Assembly: GCA_965228215.1 (NCBI GenBank)
Contig: OZ245800.1
Span: forward strand, 62,001 to 126,000
Direction: 5' to 3'
Source: Maricaulis sp965228215
GTDB taxonomy: Bacteria; Pseudomonadota; Alphaproteobacteria; Caulobacterales; Maricaulaceae
Length of the DNA: 64,000 nucleotides
The number at the start of each line of letters is the position of its first letter. Positions within the stretch are counted from its first letter, which is position 1. The position numbers and the translations under genes are program-made. Shown here piece by piece: positions 27,272 to 37,452 of the stretch. The notes beneath the pieces are model-generated. The model was not told the DNA's origin. It did no database searches and saw nothing but the letters and a program-made list of their open reading frames with translations.

Positions 27272-27399
27272 GACCGGTCGACTTTCACGTTTTTCTTCTG
27301 CGCACGTATCTAGACGATCTGGCGCGCCGTACCAGCCCGACGGCCATCACGGCGGCGGTTTCATCCACACATTTGCGTCAGACGGCGTCGCCGCGCGGG

Positions 27400-28683
<1,284 letters not shown>

Positions 28684-28749
28684 GGCAGAAGTCCGGATGG
28701 AAGTGCGATATCCGGCCTATAGCCCTGCCCGCCCCCGCCGTAAACCGGA

Positions 28750-29556
28750 TCAGGCCTCTTCGCTGTCTTCCTGTTTCGGTTCCATGAGTTTCATGGCACC
28801 GCAGGAGAGGAAATAAAGCAGCAACAGAGCGCCGCCCAGCAAGATCTGGCTGATCGGGTCCGGCGGCGTGGCAAACGCCGCAAACAGGGCGATGCCCACG
28901 ACTGCATAGCGCCAGCCATCGAGCATCGTCTTCGAACGAACGATCCCCGCCTTCGCCAGCAACATCATCAGGATGGGCATCTGGAAGGACACGCCGAACA
29001 CCAGCATCAACGTGGTGATCAGATTCATGTAGTCCGACACATTCAGCAGCAGTTCGATTGTCAGCCCGCTGTCCGATCCGACCTGTTCCTGGCCGAGCGA
29101 GAAACGCATCACCATCGGCAGGACGATGTAATAGACGAAGGCCACCCCCGCACCGAACAGGATAGGCGACAGGATCAGGAAGGGCGCAAAGGCACCGCGC
29201 TCATTCTTGTAGAGTCCGGGCGAGACGAATTCATAGATCTGCCAGGCGATGACCGGGAAGAGCACGATGATCGCGGCGACCAGCGACAGTTTCAATCGCA
29301 CGAAGAAGAATTCCAGGGGCGCGAAGAAATTCGCGGTCAGTTCCAGCTCGTCGATCGGCACGCCGCGCACCGCCGAGGCGGCTTCCTGGTAGGGGTAGAG
29401 CAGCCATTCATAGATCTGGTTGGAAAACACGAAAGCGCCGATGAAACCGGCAGCCAGGAAGGCCATTACCAGAAGGAGACGCTGACGCAGTTCGATCAGG
29501 TGATCGATCAGCGGCGCCCGGCTGGACTCGACCTCATCCTCTTCGACACCGCTCAT
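28750..29556 (-). CDS. tatC: Sec-independent (Tat) translocase protein TatC
   Basis: A 268-residue TatC with six membrane helices, the receptor for twin-arginine signal peptides. Family signatures: LIDHLIELRQRLL at the cytoplasmic N-terminus, WQIYEFVSPGLYKNER in the first cytoplasmic loop. It overlaps tatB by 4 bp and belongs to tatABC. Confidence 0.96.
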   Translation of the reverse strand: MSGVEEDEVESSRAPLIDHLIELRQRLLLVMAFLAAGFIGAFVFSNQIYEWLLYPYQEAASAVRGVPIDELELTANFFAPLEFFFVRLKLSLVAAIIVLFPVIAWQIYEFVSPGLYKNERGAFAPFLILSPILFGAGVAFVYYIVLPMVMRFSLGQEQVGSDSGLTIELLLNVSDYMNLITTLMLVFGVSFQMPILMMLLAKAGIVRSKTMLDGWRYAVVGIALFAAFATPPDPISQILLGGALLLLYFLSCGAMKLMEPKQEDSEEA

Positions 29557-30008
29557 GCCTGGTCGTCTTCCTCGACAGATTTCTTCTCGACGGGTTTCGT
29601 CTCGGCGAGTTTTTTCTCGACGGCTTTCGGCTCGACACCATCCGGATGCACCGGTTTGGGCTGATGGATTGTCTTGGCCGGATACATGTCTTCCGGGTCC
29701 GCTTTTTTCATCTTCAGCTGGCGGATCTGCTCGTTCTGGGCGTCGAGGGCGACCTGGTCGACCTCGCCCTTGATTTCCTCGAGCGGATTGGCCCGCTTCA
29801 GGGCCTCGATCTCCTTGCGCAGATCGGACAATTCGGTCTCGCGGCCGATCTCGTCGAAACTGCGCTGGAAATCACGCGCCATCATGCGCGCCTGACCGAC
29901 AAAACGACCGATCTTGCGCATCATGACGGGAAGCTGCTGTGGGCCGACCACGACGAGCGCGAGTACCAGCACCACGAGCATTTCCGGCATGCCAATGCCG
30001 GGGTTCAT
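29553..30008 (-). CDS. tatB: Tat translocase protein TatB
   Basis: A 151-residue TatB: short membrane helix (MLVVLVLALVVVGPQQLP), hinge and amphipathic helix (MRKIGRFVGQARMMARDFQ), then a charged tail rich in Lys-Pro-Val-Glu repeats. The E/GPxxLP signature at the helix end distinguishes TatB from TatA. It forms the substrate-binding complex with TatC. It is 5 bp after tatA and overlaps tatC. Confidence 0.94.
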   Translation of the reverse strand: MNPGIGMPEMLVVLVLALVVVGPQQLPVMMRKIGRFVGQARMMARDFQRSFDEIGRETELSDLRKEIEALKRANPLEEIKGEVDQVALDAQNEQIRQLKMKKADPEDMYPAKTIHQPKPVHPDGVEPKAVEKKLAETKPVEKKSVEEDDQA

Positions 30009-30013
30009 CGCGG

Positions 30014-30238
30014 TTAGCTCCCGCTCTTTTCGTTGTCGGATTCGCTGGTTTCGCGATCAATGGCCGGAGCTTCGCCGGCGTCTTCGGCTTCTTCCTGCTC
30101 GTCATCCTTCAGTCCCTTGCGGAAACTTGTGATGCCCTTTGCGAAATCGCCCATCACGGCCGCAATCTTTCCGCGGCCGCCGAACAACAGCACCGCAAGA
30201 AGCACGACCAGCAGGATTTGCCACATACCCGGAGCCAT
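30014..30238 (-). CDS. tatA: Tat translocase protein TatA
   Basis: A 74-residue TatA: membrane helix, then LLFGGRGKIAAVMGDFAKGITSFRKGL, the FG-containing hinge and amphipathic helix that build the translocation pore, and an acidic tail. ATG 30238 is chosen over a start seven codons upstream because GGAGGGG lies directly before it. First gene of tatABC, 99 bp after scpB. Confidence 0.94.
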   Translation of the reverse strand: MAPGMWQILLVVLLAVLLFGGRGKIAAVMGDFAKGITSFRKGLKDDEQEEAEDAGEAPAIDRETSESDNEKSGS

Positions 30239-30337
30239 CTGCCCCTCCGTTCCAAACACTTAACTCACGTCTAATGCAACTGACCGGACACGTCCATTTC
30301 TACCGTCAGGCATTTCCACCGCCGAGCGAATTGACGC

Positions 30338-31177
30338 TCAGGCGTCCTCACTGCCCCCGCCCTCGTCGGTTTCCATGAAATCGACGTGGAAGGCGTGCAT
30401 GTCCTCATCGTCCAGCGGGTCCTCACCCTCGGTCAATTCCTCGGTCCGGCCCGGATCGGGCACGATGAAATCGGCCGGGATGCGGGCATCCAGGAGACCG
30501 GCCGCCTTGAGATCGGACTGGCCCGGCAGGTCACCGATAGATTGCAGGCCGAAATATTCCAGGAATTTGTGGCTGGTACCGTAAGTGACCGGGCGGCCCG
30601 GCGTGCGCCGGCGTCCGCGCGGCCGGACCCAGCGGAGCTCAAACAGGAGATCGAGCGTGCCCTTGGAGACGGCGACGCCGCGGATCTCCTCGATCTCGGC
30701 CCGCGTCACCGGCTGGTGATAGGCGATGATCGACAAAGTCTCGAGAGCTGCCTGGGAAAGTTTGCGGGGCTCCTGGCGGACCTCTTCCAGCACGCCGGCC
30801 AGGTCCGGCGCAGTCTGGAATCGCCAGCGACCGCCGACCTCGGCCAGGTGCACACCGCGTTCGGCGTATTCGGCGGCCAGCTCGCCCAGCAATTCCGGTA
30901 CATTGGCCTCGACGGGCAGACGCGAGATCAGCGTTTCCTCGTCCAGCGGCTCCGAAGCGGCGAACAGGAGTGCCTCGAGCACGCGCAAATGCTCGCGGCG
31001 GGTGTTCACTGCGAGATGCAGGCCCAGCGCACTGGAGGCATCGCTATCGCTGACCGGGCCCTGGTGGGCGGCACGGCTACGCAGCGCCTCGATGGCCTCG
31101 GAAATCGCGTCCGGGCGCTCGTCGGCCTCGATTGTTTCAGTCTCGCCGTTTTCCGGCTCGTCGATATCATCACTCAT
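30338..31177 (-). CDS. scpB: Segregation and condensation protein B
   Basis: A 279-residue ScpB, the paired winged-helix kleisin-associated protein of the SMC condensin. Defining blocks: VLEALLFAASEPLDEETL, LSQAALETLSIIAYHQPVTRAEIEEIRG, FGLQSIGDLP. An acidic N-terminal extension of about 45 residues and acidic C-terminal tail flank the core. The start MSDDIDEPENG at 31177 overlaps scpA by 8 bp. Confidence 0.94.
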   Translation of the reverse strand: MSDDIDEPENGETETIEADERPDAISEAIEALRSRAAHQGPVSDSDASSALGLHLAVNTRREHLRVLEALLFAASEPLDEETLISRLPVEANVPELLGELAAEYAERGVHLAEVGGRWRFQTAPDLAGVLEEVRQEPRKLSQAALETLSIIAYHQPVTRAEIEEIRGVAVSKGTLDLLFELRWVRPRGRRRTPGRPVTYGTSHKFLEYFGLQSIGDLPGQSDLKAAGLLDARIPADFIVPDPGRTEELTEGEDPLDDEDMHAFHVDFMETDEGGGSEDA

Positions 31178-32009
31178 CGGGAGTCTCGTTATGGTCTGCG
31201 CCCTTGATGTAGAGCTGCGAGAAGGCTTCGCGTTGCCGCAAACGGGCATGGCCTTCCTTGGTGATTTCCAGCGCCGCAAGAACCGAACTCGCCCGCACCG
31301 ACCGGCGCGGCGGCGGTTCATCGCCCAGATCGCGCTCCTCCGGTAGGAGGCTGTCCAGCTCGCACCATTCCTTGACCTCAGGCATCATGGCGTCGAGGCG
31401 CTCGCGTGCCCGTTCCAGCCCGTACACACGGGGTGACGGTGGTACATAGGTCTTCTGCGCCTTGGCGCTGCGGCGCGAGGCATAGGCGGACAGGAGATCG
31501 TGCAGATCGGCCTCATAGATGACCGAGCGAGTCGAGCGCACGCCTTCCGGTTCGCCGCGCGGGAAGACATCGCGATGCATAAGCGGCAGGGCGTAGAGAG
31601 CCTCGCCGGCAGCGCGCATTGCGTCGAGACGGCGCAGGCGGAAGGCCAGGGCCGCGGCCAGCTGTTCAGCCGGCATGTCCTCGTCATCCTTGGGCGGTTT
31701 CGGCAGCAGGAGTTTTGATTTCAGGAAGGCCAGCCAGGCCGCCATCACCAGATAGTCCGCAGCGAGGTCGAGACGTTTGCGATGCGCCGCTTCGATGAAG
31801 CCGAGATATTGCTCGGCCAGTTCCAGGATCGAAATCTTGGCGAGGTCGACCTTCCGCTTGCGGGCCAGCGCGAGCAGGAGGTGCAAGGGGCCCTCGAAAC
31901 CGTCGACATCGACGACCAGTGCGTCGTTGTCGGCGTTCTCCGCCGCCTCGAACTTGACGTCTTCCTCGAATTCCTCGCTCAAACCGCGCCTACGCCGTGA
32001 CTTCTGCAA
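31170..32009 (-). CDS. scpA: Segregation and condensation protein A (kleisin)
   Basis: A 279-residue ScpA: the N-terminal kleisin block VDGFEGPLHLLLALARKRKVDLAKISILELAEQYL binds the SMC neck, and a C-terminal winged helix ends with REAFSQLYIK. With ScpB and SMC it compacts and helps separate chromosomes. It overlaps nagZ by 20 bp and scpB by 8 bp, so the three are one transcript. Confidence 0.94.
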   Translation of the reverse strand: MQKSRRRRGLSEEFEEDVKFEAAENADNDALVVDVDGFEGPLHLLLALARKRKVDLAKISILELAEQYLGFIEAAHRKRLDLAADYLVMAAWLAFLKSKLLLPKPPKDDEDMPAEQLAAALAFRLRRLDAMRAAGEALYALPLMHRDVFPRGEPEGVRSTRSVIYEADLHDLLSAYASRRSAKAQKTYVPPSPRVYGLERARERLDAMMPEVKEWCELDSLLPEERDLGDEPPPRRSVRASSVLAALEITKEGHARLRQREAFSQLYIKGADHNETPDE

Positions 32010-33006
32010 TCAGGGCATTCAGCCGCGATTCGCCAGCCTCCGGGTCAAAACTCTCGAGGTTTTCCCGGGCTTTTTCGGCCTTTTCGGCCCGTTCCAGCGC
32101 TTTTCCGGTCAATTCCGGTGCGGCCTCGGCAACCGGGCGCATTTCCGCCGGATCGCCATTGCAGTGCAGGAGAAGATCGCAACCGGCCTTGATGGAGGCC
32201 TCGCCACGCTCGCGGAACGTACCGGTCAGCGCCTTCATCGACAGGTCGTCCGTCATCAGCAGACCGTCAAAACCGATTTCGCCGCGAATGACATTCCCGA
32301 CCAGATCTGCGGAGGTGGTGGCCGGGTTTTCCGGATCGATATCGGCGTAGACGATATGGGCCGTCATCGCCATTGGCGTGTCGTTGAGCGCCTTGAAGGG
32401 CGCGAAATCCGTTTCGGACAGGAGACCGTGCTCCTCCTCGACGCGCGGCAATTCCAGATGACTGTCGGCATCGGCCCGGCCATGTCCCGGAATATGTTTG
32501 ATGATCGGTGCCACGCCGCCGGCCATCAGGCCCTCCATGGCGGCCCGGCCGAGATGGATGATCGGATCGGGTGTATCGCCGAATGCGCGGTCGCCAATGA
32601 TCGCGTCGGCACCGGGTACACGAAGATCGAGCACCGGGGCGCAATCGACATCCAGCCCGACCTGCCGCAGCTCGTGCGCCAGCAGACGGTGATTGAGACG
32701 CGTCGCCTCGATCGCGGCCTCGGGCTCGCGGGCAAACATGGTGGCGAAAACTTCGGCCGGCGGTGCCTTGCGCCAGCTGGGCGGGCGCAGACGCGCCACG
32801 CGGCCACCCTCCTGGTCGACCAGGATCGGCGCATCGCGACCGACACAGTCACGCAGGGAATTGGTCAGGCGCGAAAGCTGCCGCGGTCCCTCGATATTGC
32901 GCGCAAAAACGATGAAGCCCCAGGGGTCGGCATCACGGAAAAAGGCTTTCTCGTCCGGCGTGAGTTCGAGACCCGCCAGGCCGTAAATCGCTGCTGATGC
33001 GCTCAT
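31990..33006 (-). CDS. nagZ: Beta-N-acetylhexosaminidase
   Basis: A 338-residue GH3 enzyme that removes GlcNAc from cytoplasmic anhydro-muropeptides during peptidoglycan recycling. The hallmark IKHIPGHGRADADSHLELP contains the His and Asp of the catalytic loop; the nucleophile Asp lies in GLLMTDDLSMKAL. Start and stop overlap the SPOR gene (4 bp) and scpA (20 bp). Confidence 0.95.
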   Translation of the reverse strand: MSASAAIYGLAGLELTPDEKAFFRDADPWGFIVFARNIEGPRQLSRLTNSLRDCVGRDAPILVDQEGGRVARLRPPSWRKAPPAEVFATMFAREPEAAIEATRLNHRLLAHELRQVGLDVDCAPVLDLRVPGADAIIGDRAFGDTPDPIIHLGRAAMEGLMAGGVAPIIKHIPGHGRADADSHLELPRVEEEHGLLSETDFAPFKALNDTPMAMTAHIVYADIDPENPATTSADLVGNVIRGEIGFDGLLMTDDLSMKALTGTFRERGEASIKAGCDLLLHCNGDPAEMRPVAEAAPELTGKALERAEKAEKARENLESFDPEAGESRLNALIAEVTA

Positions 33007-33851
33007 CGGCGTGCCACCAGGCAGTCCTGACCACGCGATTGCAGGGTCGAGCAGAACTGGACGGCATCATCCCGCGTTGAGAAAGCGGCGATGCGCAGGC
33101 GGTGATAGGTCCCGCGATTGGCAATCTCGACCTGGGCGATATCCGGCGCAAGACCGCTGGAGATATCGCTGTAGCGCGTGCGGAAGGCGAGCCAGGCAGC
33201 CTCGGCATCAGCCTGCGAGCGGAAAGAGGCGATCTGGACCACGAAGGCGCCGGACACGTCCGCGGTGGGCACGGCGTCCAGCTGCGCGGCGGGCGGCGGG
33301 CTGGTCTCGGCGGCGGCGGGTGCCGGGTCGGCCGGTGCGGGTTCGGTGCGGGCCGGAGCAGTTGGTTCGGGTCGCGGACGTTCGGGTGCCGGTCGAGGCG
33401 TGACTTCCGGGGCGCTCGCCTCGGCCTGCGGCGTGGCTGCAGGCGTCGTATCGTCCACCGTTTCGACCCGCAGGGCCGGCCGTCCGGTGTCGATCGGTTC
33501 TTCCGGTGCGGGCGTCAGCGTGACATCGTCGGCGGTATCGCTGTCACCGGTCAGGCGGTTATAGACGTCTAGATTTGTATCCGGCGTCTCGACGCCGCCT
33601 GGGTCCGCCGGACGCTCGCGATAGGGTTCTTCCTCGGCCACGATGCGCGGCACGCCGTCCCGGCCATTCTCGCGCAAACCCTGTTCATAGGCTTTCCAGA
33701 CAACGGCACCGAACAGGACCGCCACGGTGACGGCAGCCGTCAGGAGCAGCGGGCCCCGGCGGGCTTCCTCCTCACGGGCGTCGAACATGTGATAGTCGTC
33801 TGCTGGCGGGGCGTAAGCGCCCAGGCGAGCCTCGTCATCCTTGTCGGTCAT
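33003..33851 (-). CDS. SPOR-domain inner-membrane protein
   Basis: A 282-residue bitopic protein: cytoplasmic 1-34, membrane helix at 35-52 (LLLTAAVTVAVLFGAVVW), a long Pro/Ala/Glu-rich periplasmic linker, and a SPOR domain at about 203-282 (FVVQIASFRSQADAEAAW, YHRLRIAAFSTRDDA). SPOR domains bind glycan strands stripped of stem peptides, mostly at the septum, so a role in division is likely. Leads the nagZ-scpA-scpB operon. Confidence 0.9.
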   Translation of the reverse strand: MTDKDDEARLGAYAPPADDYHMFDAREEEARRGPLLLTAAVTVAVLFGAVVWKAYEQGLRENGRDGVPRIVAEEEPYRERPADPGGVETPDTNLDVYNRLTGDSDTADDVTLTPAPEEPIDTGRPALRVETVDDTTPAATPQAEASAPEVTPRPAPERPRPEPTAPARTEPAPADPAPAAAETSPPPAAQLDAVPTADVSGAFVVQIASFRSQADAEAAWLAFRTRYSDISSGLAPDIAQVEIANRGTYHRLRIAAFSTRDDAVQFCSTLQSRGQDCLVARR

Positions 33852-33967
33852 AGGTCTGCGGCGTCTCTAACTAGATCGGACCCGGCGCGAATCGTACGTG
33901 CCCGGGCCAAGATATCATTCACGTCACGGCCCGTTCAGCAAAGTCACAGCTGTAATTGAGCAGGGGA

Positions 33968-35158
33968 TTAAAAATAACCCTGCACTGTGAACAGGCGGCG
34001 ATGTTCCTCCACGGCAAACCGGTCCGTCATGCCCGCGATGTGATCGCAGACGATCCGAGCCGCCCGTGCACTTCCCGCCTCGTCGATCCCGGCCTGTATC
34101 GCGGTCGGCAGGACACCGGGATCGTTCAGATACAGATCGAACAGATCCCGCATCACCCGGCTGGCCTGGCTCATCATGCGGTTGACCTTGTAGTGCCGAT
34201 ACATGTGGGCGAAGAGATGGCGGCGCAGCGCGGCCAGGATTTCCACCATGCCTTCCGAGAAGGCGACCATGGGGCGATCAAGTTGGCGCACGTCGTCCGC
34301 GCTTTCCGGCCTGGCGTCCTTCAGGCGCTGTTTCGTCTCCTTAAGCACATCGGACACCATGAGTCCGATCAGCTCTCGCACGGCCTCGTGGATCAGGACA
34401 TTGCGGTCGATATCCGGCCAGCGGCGGCGTACGCGGCGGAAAATGTCGCCGACGGCCGGCAGGTCGAGCAGTGGTTCCAGTTCCAGCAATCCAGAACGCA
34501 GGCCGTCATCGATGTCGTGATTATTGTAGGCGATGTCATCAGCCAGGGCGGCGATCTGGGCCTCGATCCCGGCATGGGTCGATAATTCCAGCTCCTGCCA
34601 GTGCGGATAGGCCGTGAATGCCCAGGGCAGCGCCGACCCGTCCTCGCCGTCCTTCAGAAGTGGCCCGTTGTGCTTGACCACGCCTTCCAGGGTCTCCCAG
34701 GTCAGGTTGAGCCCTTCGAATTCCGGATAGCGGACTTCCAGCTTGGTCACTACGCGCAGGGTCTGGGCATTGTGATCGAAACCGCCGAAATCCTTCATTT
34801 TTTCGGATAAAATTCGCTCGCCGTCATGCCCGAAGGGCGGGTGACCGAGATCATGGGCCAGAGCCAGGGCTTCCGCGAGATCTTCATCGGCCCCCAGCGC
34901 GCGGGCGAGCGTGCGGGCGATCTGCGAGACTTCCAGCGAATGCGTCAGACGGGTCCGGTATTGATCGCCTTCGTGTGCGACAAAGACCTGGGTTTTTTCC
35001 TTGAGCCGACGGAAGGCTGCGGAATGAATGATCCGATCGCGATCCCGCTGGAATGCGTTGCGCATCGCGCTATCATTCTGCGGGTGGAAGCGACCCCGCG
35101 AATGCGAGGGATGGCAGGCATAGGCGGCGCGTGAACGCTCGGTAGCCGCAATCGTCAT
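33968..35158 (-). CDS. dgt: Deoxyguanosinetriphosphate triphosphohydrolase-like protein
   Basis: A 396-residue HD-domain dNTPase that cleaves dNTPs to nucleoside and triphosphate. The HD metal motif is seen in TRLTHSLEVSQIAR and LALAHDLGHPPFGHDGE, with DDIAYNNHDIDDGL downstream; these match the type 2 dGTPase-like subfamily. ATG 35158 is chosen since AAAGG lies 10 nt upstream; an alternative ATG 35176 adds six residues but has no ribosome site. Divergent from the Fe-S carrier gene. Confidence 0.92.
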   Translation of the reverse strand: MTIAATERSRAAYACHPSHSRGRFHPQNDSAMRNAFQRDRDRIIHSAAFRRLKEKTQVFVAHEGDQYRTRLTHSLEVSQIARTLARALGADEDLAEALALAHDLGHPPFGHDGERILSEKMKDFGGFDHNAQTLRVVTKLEVRYPEFEGLNLTWETLEGVVKHNGPLLKDGEDGSALPWAFTAYPHWQELELSTHAGIEAQIAALADDIAYNNHDIDDGLRSGLLELEPLLDLPAVGDIFRRVRRRWPDIDRNVLIHEAVRELIGLMVSDVLKETKQRLKDARPESADDVRQLDRPMVAFSEGMVEILAALRRHLFAHMYRHYKVNRMMSQASRVMRDLFDLYLNDPGVLPTAIQAGIDEAGSARAARIVCDHIAGMTDRFAVEEHRRLFTVQGYF

Positions 35159-35221
35159 GTCAGTCAGACCTTTCATCGACGCGCGTGCTGGCCCATATAC
35201 GTCATAGTGTTTTGAAACTGA

Positions 35222-35563
35222 ATGCCTGATGTGATGAGCACCAATGTGAGCCTTTCCGCTTCGGCGGCCAGACAGATCAATGTCATCATCGCCGCCCAGA
35301 GCGCGGCGAGCCTGCTGCGCGTCGGTGTCGTCGGAGGCGGTTGCTCCGGTTTTTCCTACACGTTCGACCTCGACGATACGGTCAACGAGGACGATCTGGT
35401 GCTGGAACGCGATGGCGCAAAAGTCGTGATCGACGAGACCTCCCTGCCCTTTCTGGAAGGTTCTGAGATCGATTATGTCGACGAGATCATCGGCGCGGCC
35501 TTCAAGATCCACAATCCAAACGCCACGGCGGCCTGCGGCTGCGGCACGAGTTTCTCGATCTGA
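35222..35563 (+). CDS. A-type iron-sulfur carrier protein (ErpA/IscA-like)
   Basis: A 113-residue HesB/IscA-fold protein with the three cluster cysteines: Cys41 in GGGCSGFSY and Cys105/Cys107 in ACGCGTSF near the C-terminus. It carries Fe-S clusters to apo-proteins. The conserved core starts at SLSASAARQIN; either ATG 35222 or ATG 35234 could be the start. It is not in an isc or suf operon here, which favours the ErpA-like role. Confidence 0.92.
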   Translation: MPDVMSTNVSLSASAARQINVIIAAQSAASLLRVGVVGGGCSGFSYTFDLDDTVNEDDLVLERDGAKVVIDETSLPFLEGSEIDYVDEIIGAAFKIHNPNATAACGCGTSFSI

Positions 35564-35570
35564 GTACGGA

Positions 35571-35915
35571 CTAGCCCGCCCCGACGGGTTGGGCGGACAA
35601 CCAGTCCTGGACCAGGATCTGAAAACCAAGAACGCCCCAGGGCGCGACCAGCAAGGTCGCGAATGCCGGGATTGCGCGGCGCTTGAACAGAAGCCAGCCC
35701 GACAGGATCAGTCCGGCCGTCATGATGCCTGGTAGCAGCCAGTCCTGCAGCCCCAGCCAGACTTGGTAGAATTGCTCCGTGCCGGCGTCGGCATAGGGTT
35801 CCCGGAGTGCGGGAAACAGCACGAAACCTCCGAACATCCAGCCCAGAAGCGTGAAATAGGCGCCGCCCAGCCAGGCCGCAGCGAATGCCAGATAGTGCAG
35901 GATACGCGTCACCAT
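35571..35915 (-). CDS. Small integral membrane protein of unknown function
   Basis: A 114-residue protein with three or four membrane helices. ATG 35915 has the strong ribosome site GGGAGGG at proper spacing; an upstream start at 35936 would skip it. No family recognised. It is convergent with the Fe-S carrier gene (8-bp gap). Confidence 0.6.
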   Translation of the reverse strand: MVTRILHYLAFAAAWLGGAYFTLLGWMFGGFVLFPALREPYADAGTEQFYQVWLGLQDWLLPGIMTAGLILSGWLLFKRRAIPAFATLLVAPWGVLGFQILVQDWLSAQPVGAG

Positions 35916-36022
35916 GATGAACCCTCCCTTGGTCATCGGTCAGCACACCCTGCCGCAGCCAGAATGAACTGTATGTGAGCGGCCGAATACGGCATGCTGG
36001 GCGCCAGCTTGGGGAGGATAGC

Positions 36023-36376
36023 ATGTCCTATGTCGATGGTTACCTGCTCGCCGTGCCGACGGCGAAACGGGCGGAGTACACGGAATTCGCCGAACGCTGC
36101 GCGCCCTATTTCACCAAATACGGTGCCCTTGCCGTCGCCGAGTGCTGGGGTGATGACGTGCCGGGCGGCGAAGTGACGTCGATGCCGATGGCCGTGAAGG
36201 CGGGCGAGGATGAGACGGTGGTTTTCTCCTGGGTGGAATGGCCGTCCAAGGCCCATCGCGATGAAGCCATGGCCAAGTTGATGGACGAGATGACCCGCGA
36301 CATGGAGGGCGTGGACATGCCCTTCGACGGCAAGCGCATGATTTTCGGCGGGTTCGAGAAAGTCGTGTCGGCCTAG
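36023..36376 (+). CDS. DUF1428 family protein
   Basis: A 117-residue dimeric alpha/beta-barrel-like protein of DUF1428. Typical blocks are SYVDGYLLAVPTAKRAEY at the start, VFSWVEWPSKAHRDEA in the middle, and MPFDGKRMIFGGFE at the end. ATG 36023 follows GGGGAGGA. Cytoplasmic, function unknown. Confidence 0.9.
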   Translation: MSYVDGYLLAVPTAKRAEYTEFAERCAPYFTKYGALAVAECWGDDVPGGEVTSMPMAVKAGEDETVVFSWVEWPSKAHRDEAMAKLMDEMTRDMEGVDMPFDGKRMIFGGFEKVVSA

Positions 36377-36414
36377 GTCTTTACCTGATCCGTGTCCGGA
36401 CTAGGCTCACGCCC

Positions 36415-37092
36415 ATGACACAGACCGTGACCGACGCGCTCAAGCGCCGCATTTCCACCCGTGCCTTTCTTCCGACCGCCGTCAGCGAGGATGAGGTACG
36501 CGACCTGCTGGACACTGCCCGCTGGGCGGCATCGGGCGGCAATCTCCAGCCCTGGCATGTGCATGTCGTGGCGGGCGAAGCGCGCCAGCGTGTCATCGAC
36601 GCCGTGCGCGAACGCCTCGAGGCCGCGCCGTTCGAGGATGAGAGCGAGTTCGGCGCCTATCCGAAAAAGCTCTGGGATCCCTATCGCACGCGGCGCTACG
36701 AGCTGGGCGAGCAGATGTACGAGATCATGGGCATTCCGCGCGAGGACAAGGCCGCCCGGCTCAATCACCTGCTCCAGAATTTCGAATTCTTCGGTGCTCC
36801 GGTCGGTGTCTTCTTCAGTCTCGATGCGCGGATGAATCCCAACCAGTGGGGCCATCTGGGCATGTTCATCATGGCCTTCATGCTCGCCGCCGAAGAAAAA
36901 GGCCTGGCGACCTGCGCCCAGGAAGCCTGGATGACCCGCCACCGGACCATCGCCGCCACGCTGGGCCTGCCCGAAGACCAGCGCATCTGGTGTGGCCTGG
37001 CGCTGGGTCATGCCGATCCCGACGCCGCGGTGAACACGCTGCGCTCGGAGCGTGCCGGTGTGGACGATTTCGCGGTGTTCGAGGGGTTCTGA
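36415..37092 (+). CDS. Nitroreductase family flavoprotein
   Basis: A 225-residue FMN-dependent oxidoreductase. The N-terminal RRISTRAFLPTAVSEDEVRDLLDTARWAASGGNLQPWHVHVV is the FMN-binding start of the family, and LPEDQRIWCGLALGHADPDAAVN the C-terminal one. Cytoplasmic NAD(P)H-dependent reductase, substrate not predictable. Starts 38 bp after the DUF1428 gene on the same strand. Confidence 0.9.
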   Translation: MTQTVTDALKRRISTRAFLPTAVSEDEVRDLLDTARWAASGGNLQPWHVHVVAGEARQRVIDAVRERLEAAPFEDESEFGAYPKKLWDPYRTRRYELGEQMYEIMGIPREDKAARLNHLLQNFEFFGAPVGVFFSLDARMNPNQWGHLGMFIMAFMLAAEEKGLATCAQEAWMTRHRTIAATLGLPEDQRIWCGLALGHADPDAAVNTLRSERAGVDDFAVFEGF

Positions 37093-37113
37093 CGTCCCGT
37101 CTCGGCGACGCGT

Positions 37114-37434
37114 CTACCAGAACAGGATCTGGACGATCATGATCAATCCGATCCATCCAAGCGGGAGACCAATCATCAGACGGACGGCAAGATTACGCCG
37201 GCCCTCCATAGCCAGCCACCAACCTACCAGACCGGCGCCAACGGGAGCCAACGGCCCGACAACCAGCAAACCCGCCATTGCGAGGTAGCCGAAGCTATCC
37301 TCTCCACCCGGAGATGCCAGCATCGCCAGTCCGGCGAGGCTGGCGAAGACGGTGGCCAGCGTGACCGCGGCAAGACCTGCAGTCAGCAAGCCAAGGAAGG
37401 CATTTGACGGTTCCGCTGATTCAGCTTCCTGCAT
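37114..37434 (-). CDS. Small membrane protein of unknown function
   Basis: A 106-residue protein with three hydrophobic helices (about 12-40, 49-72, 82-104). It follows the secreted gluzincin gene by 18 bp on the same strand, so the two are probably co-transcribed. No domain recognised; a similar small membrane protein lies at 38768. Confidence 0.55.
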   Translation of the reverse strand: MQEAESAEPSNAFLGLLTAGLAAVTLATVFASLAGLAMLASPGGEDSFGYLAMAGLLVVGPLAPVGAGLVGWWLAMEGRRNLAVRLMIGLPLGWIGLIMIVQILFW

Positions 37435-37452
37435 GCCGGCCTCACCTTCGTC

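Noticed and set aside
30238..30290. CtrA-like TTAG-N7-TTAA before tatA
   Set aside because: One base off the motif and inside a conserved operon spacer; too weak to list as a site.
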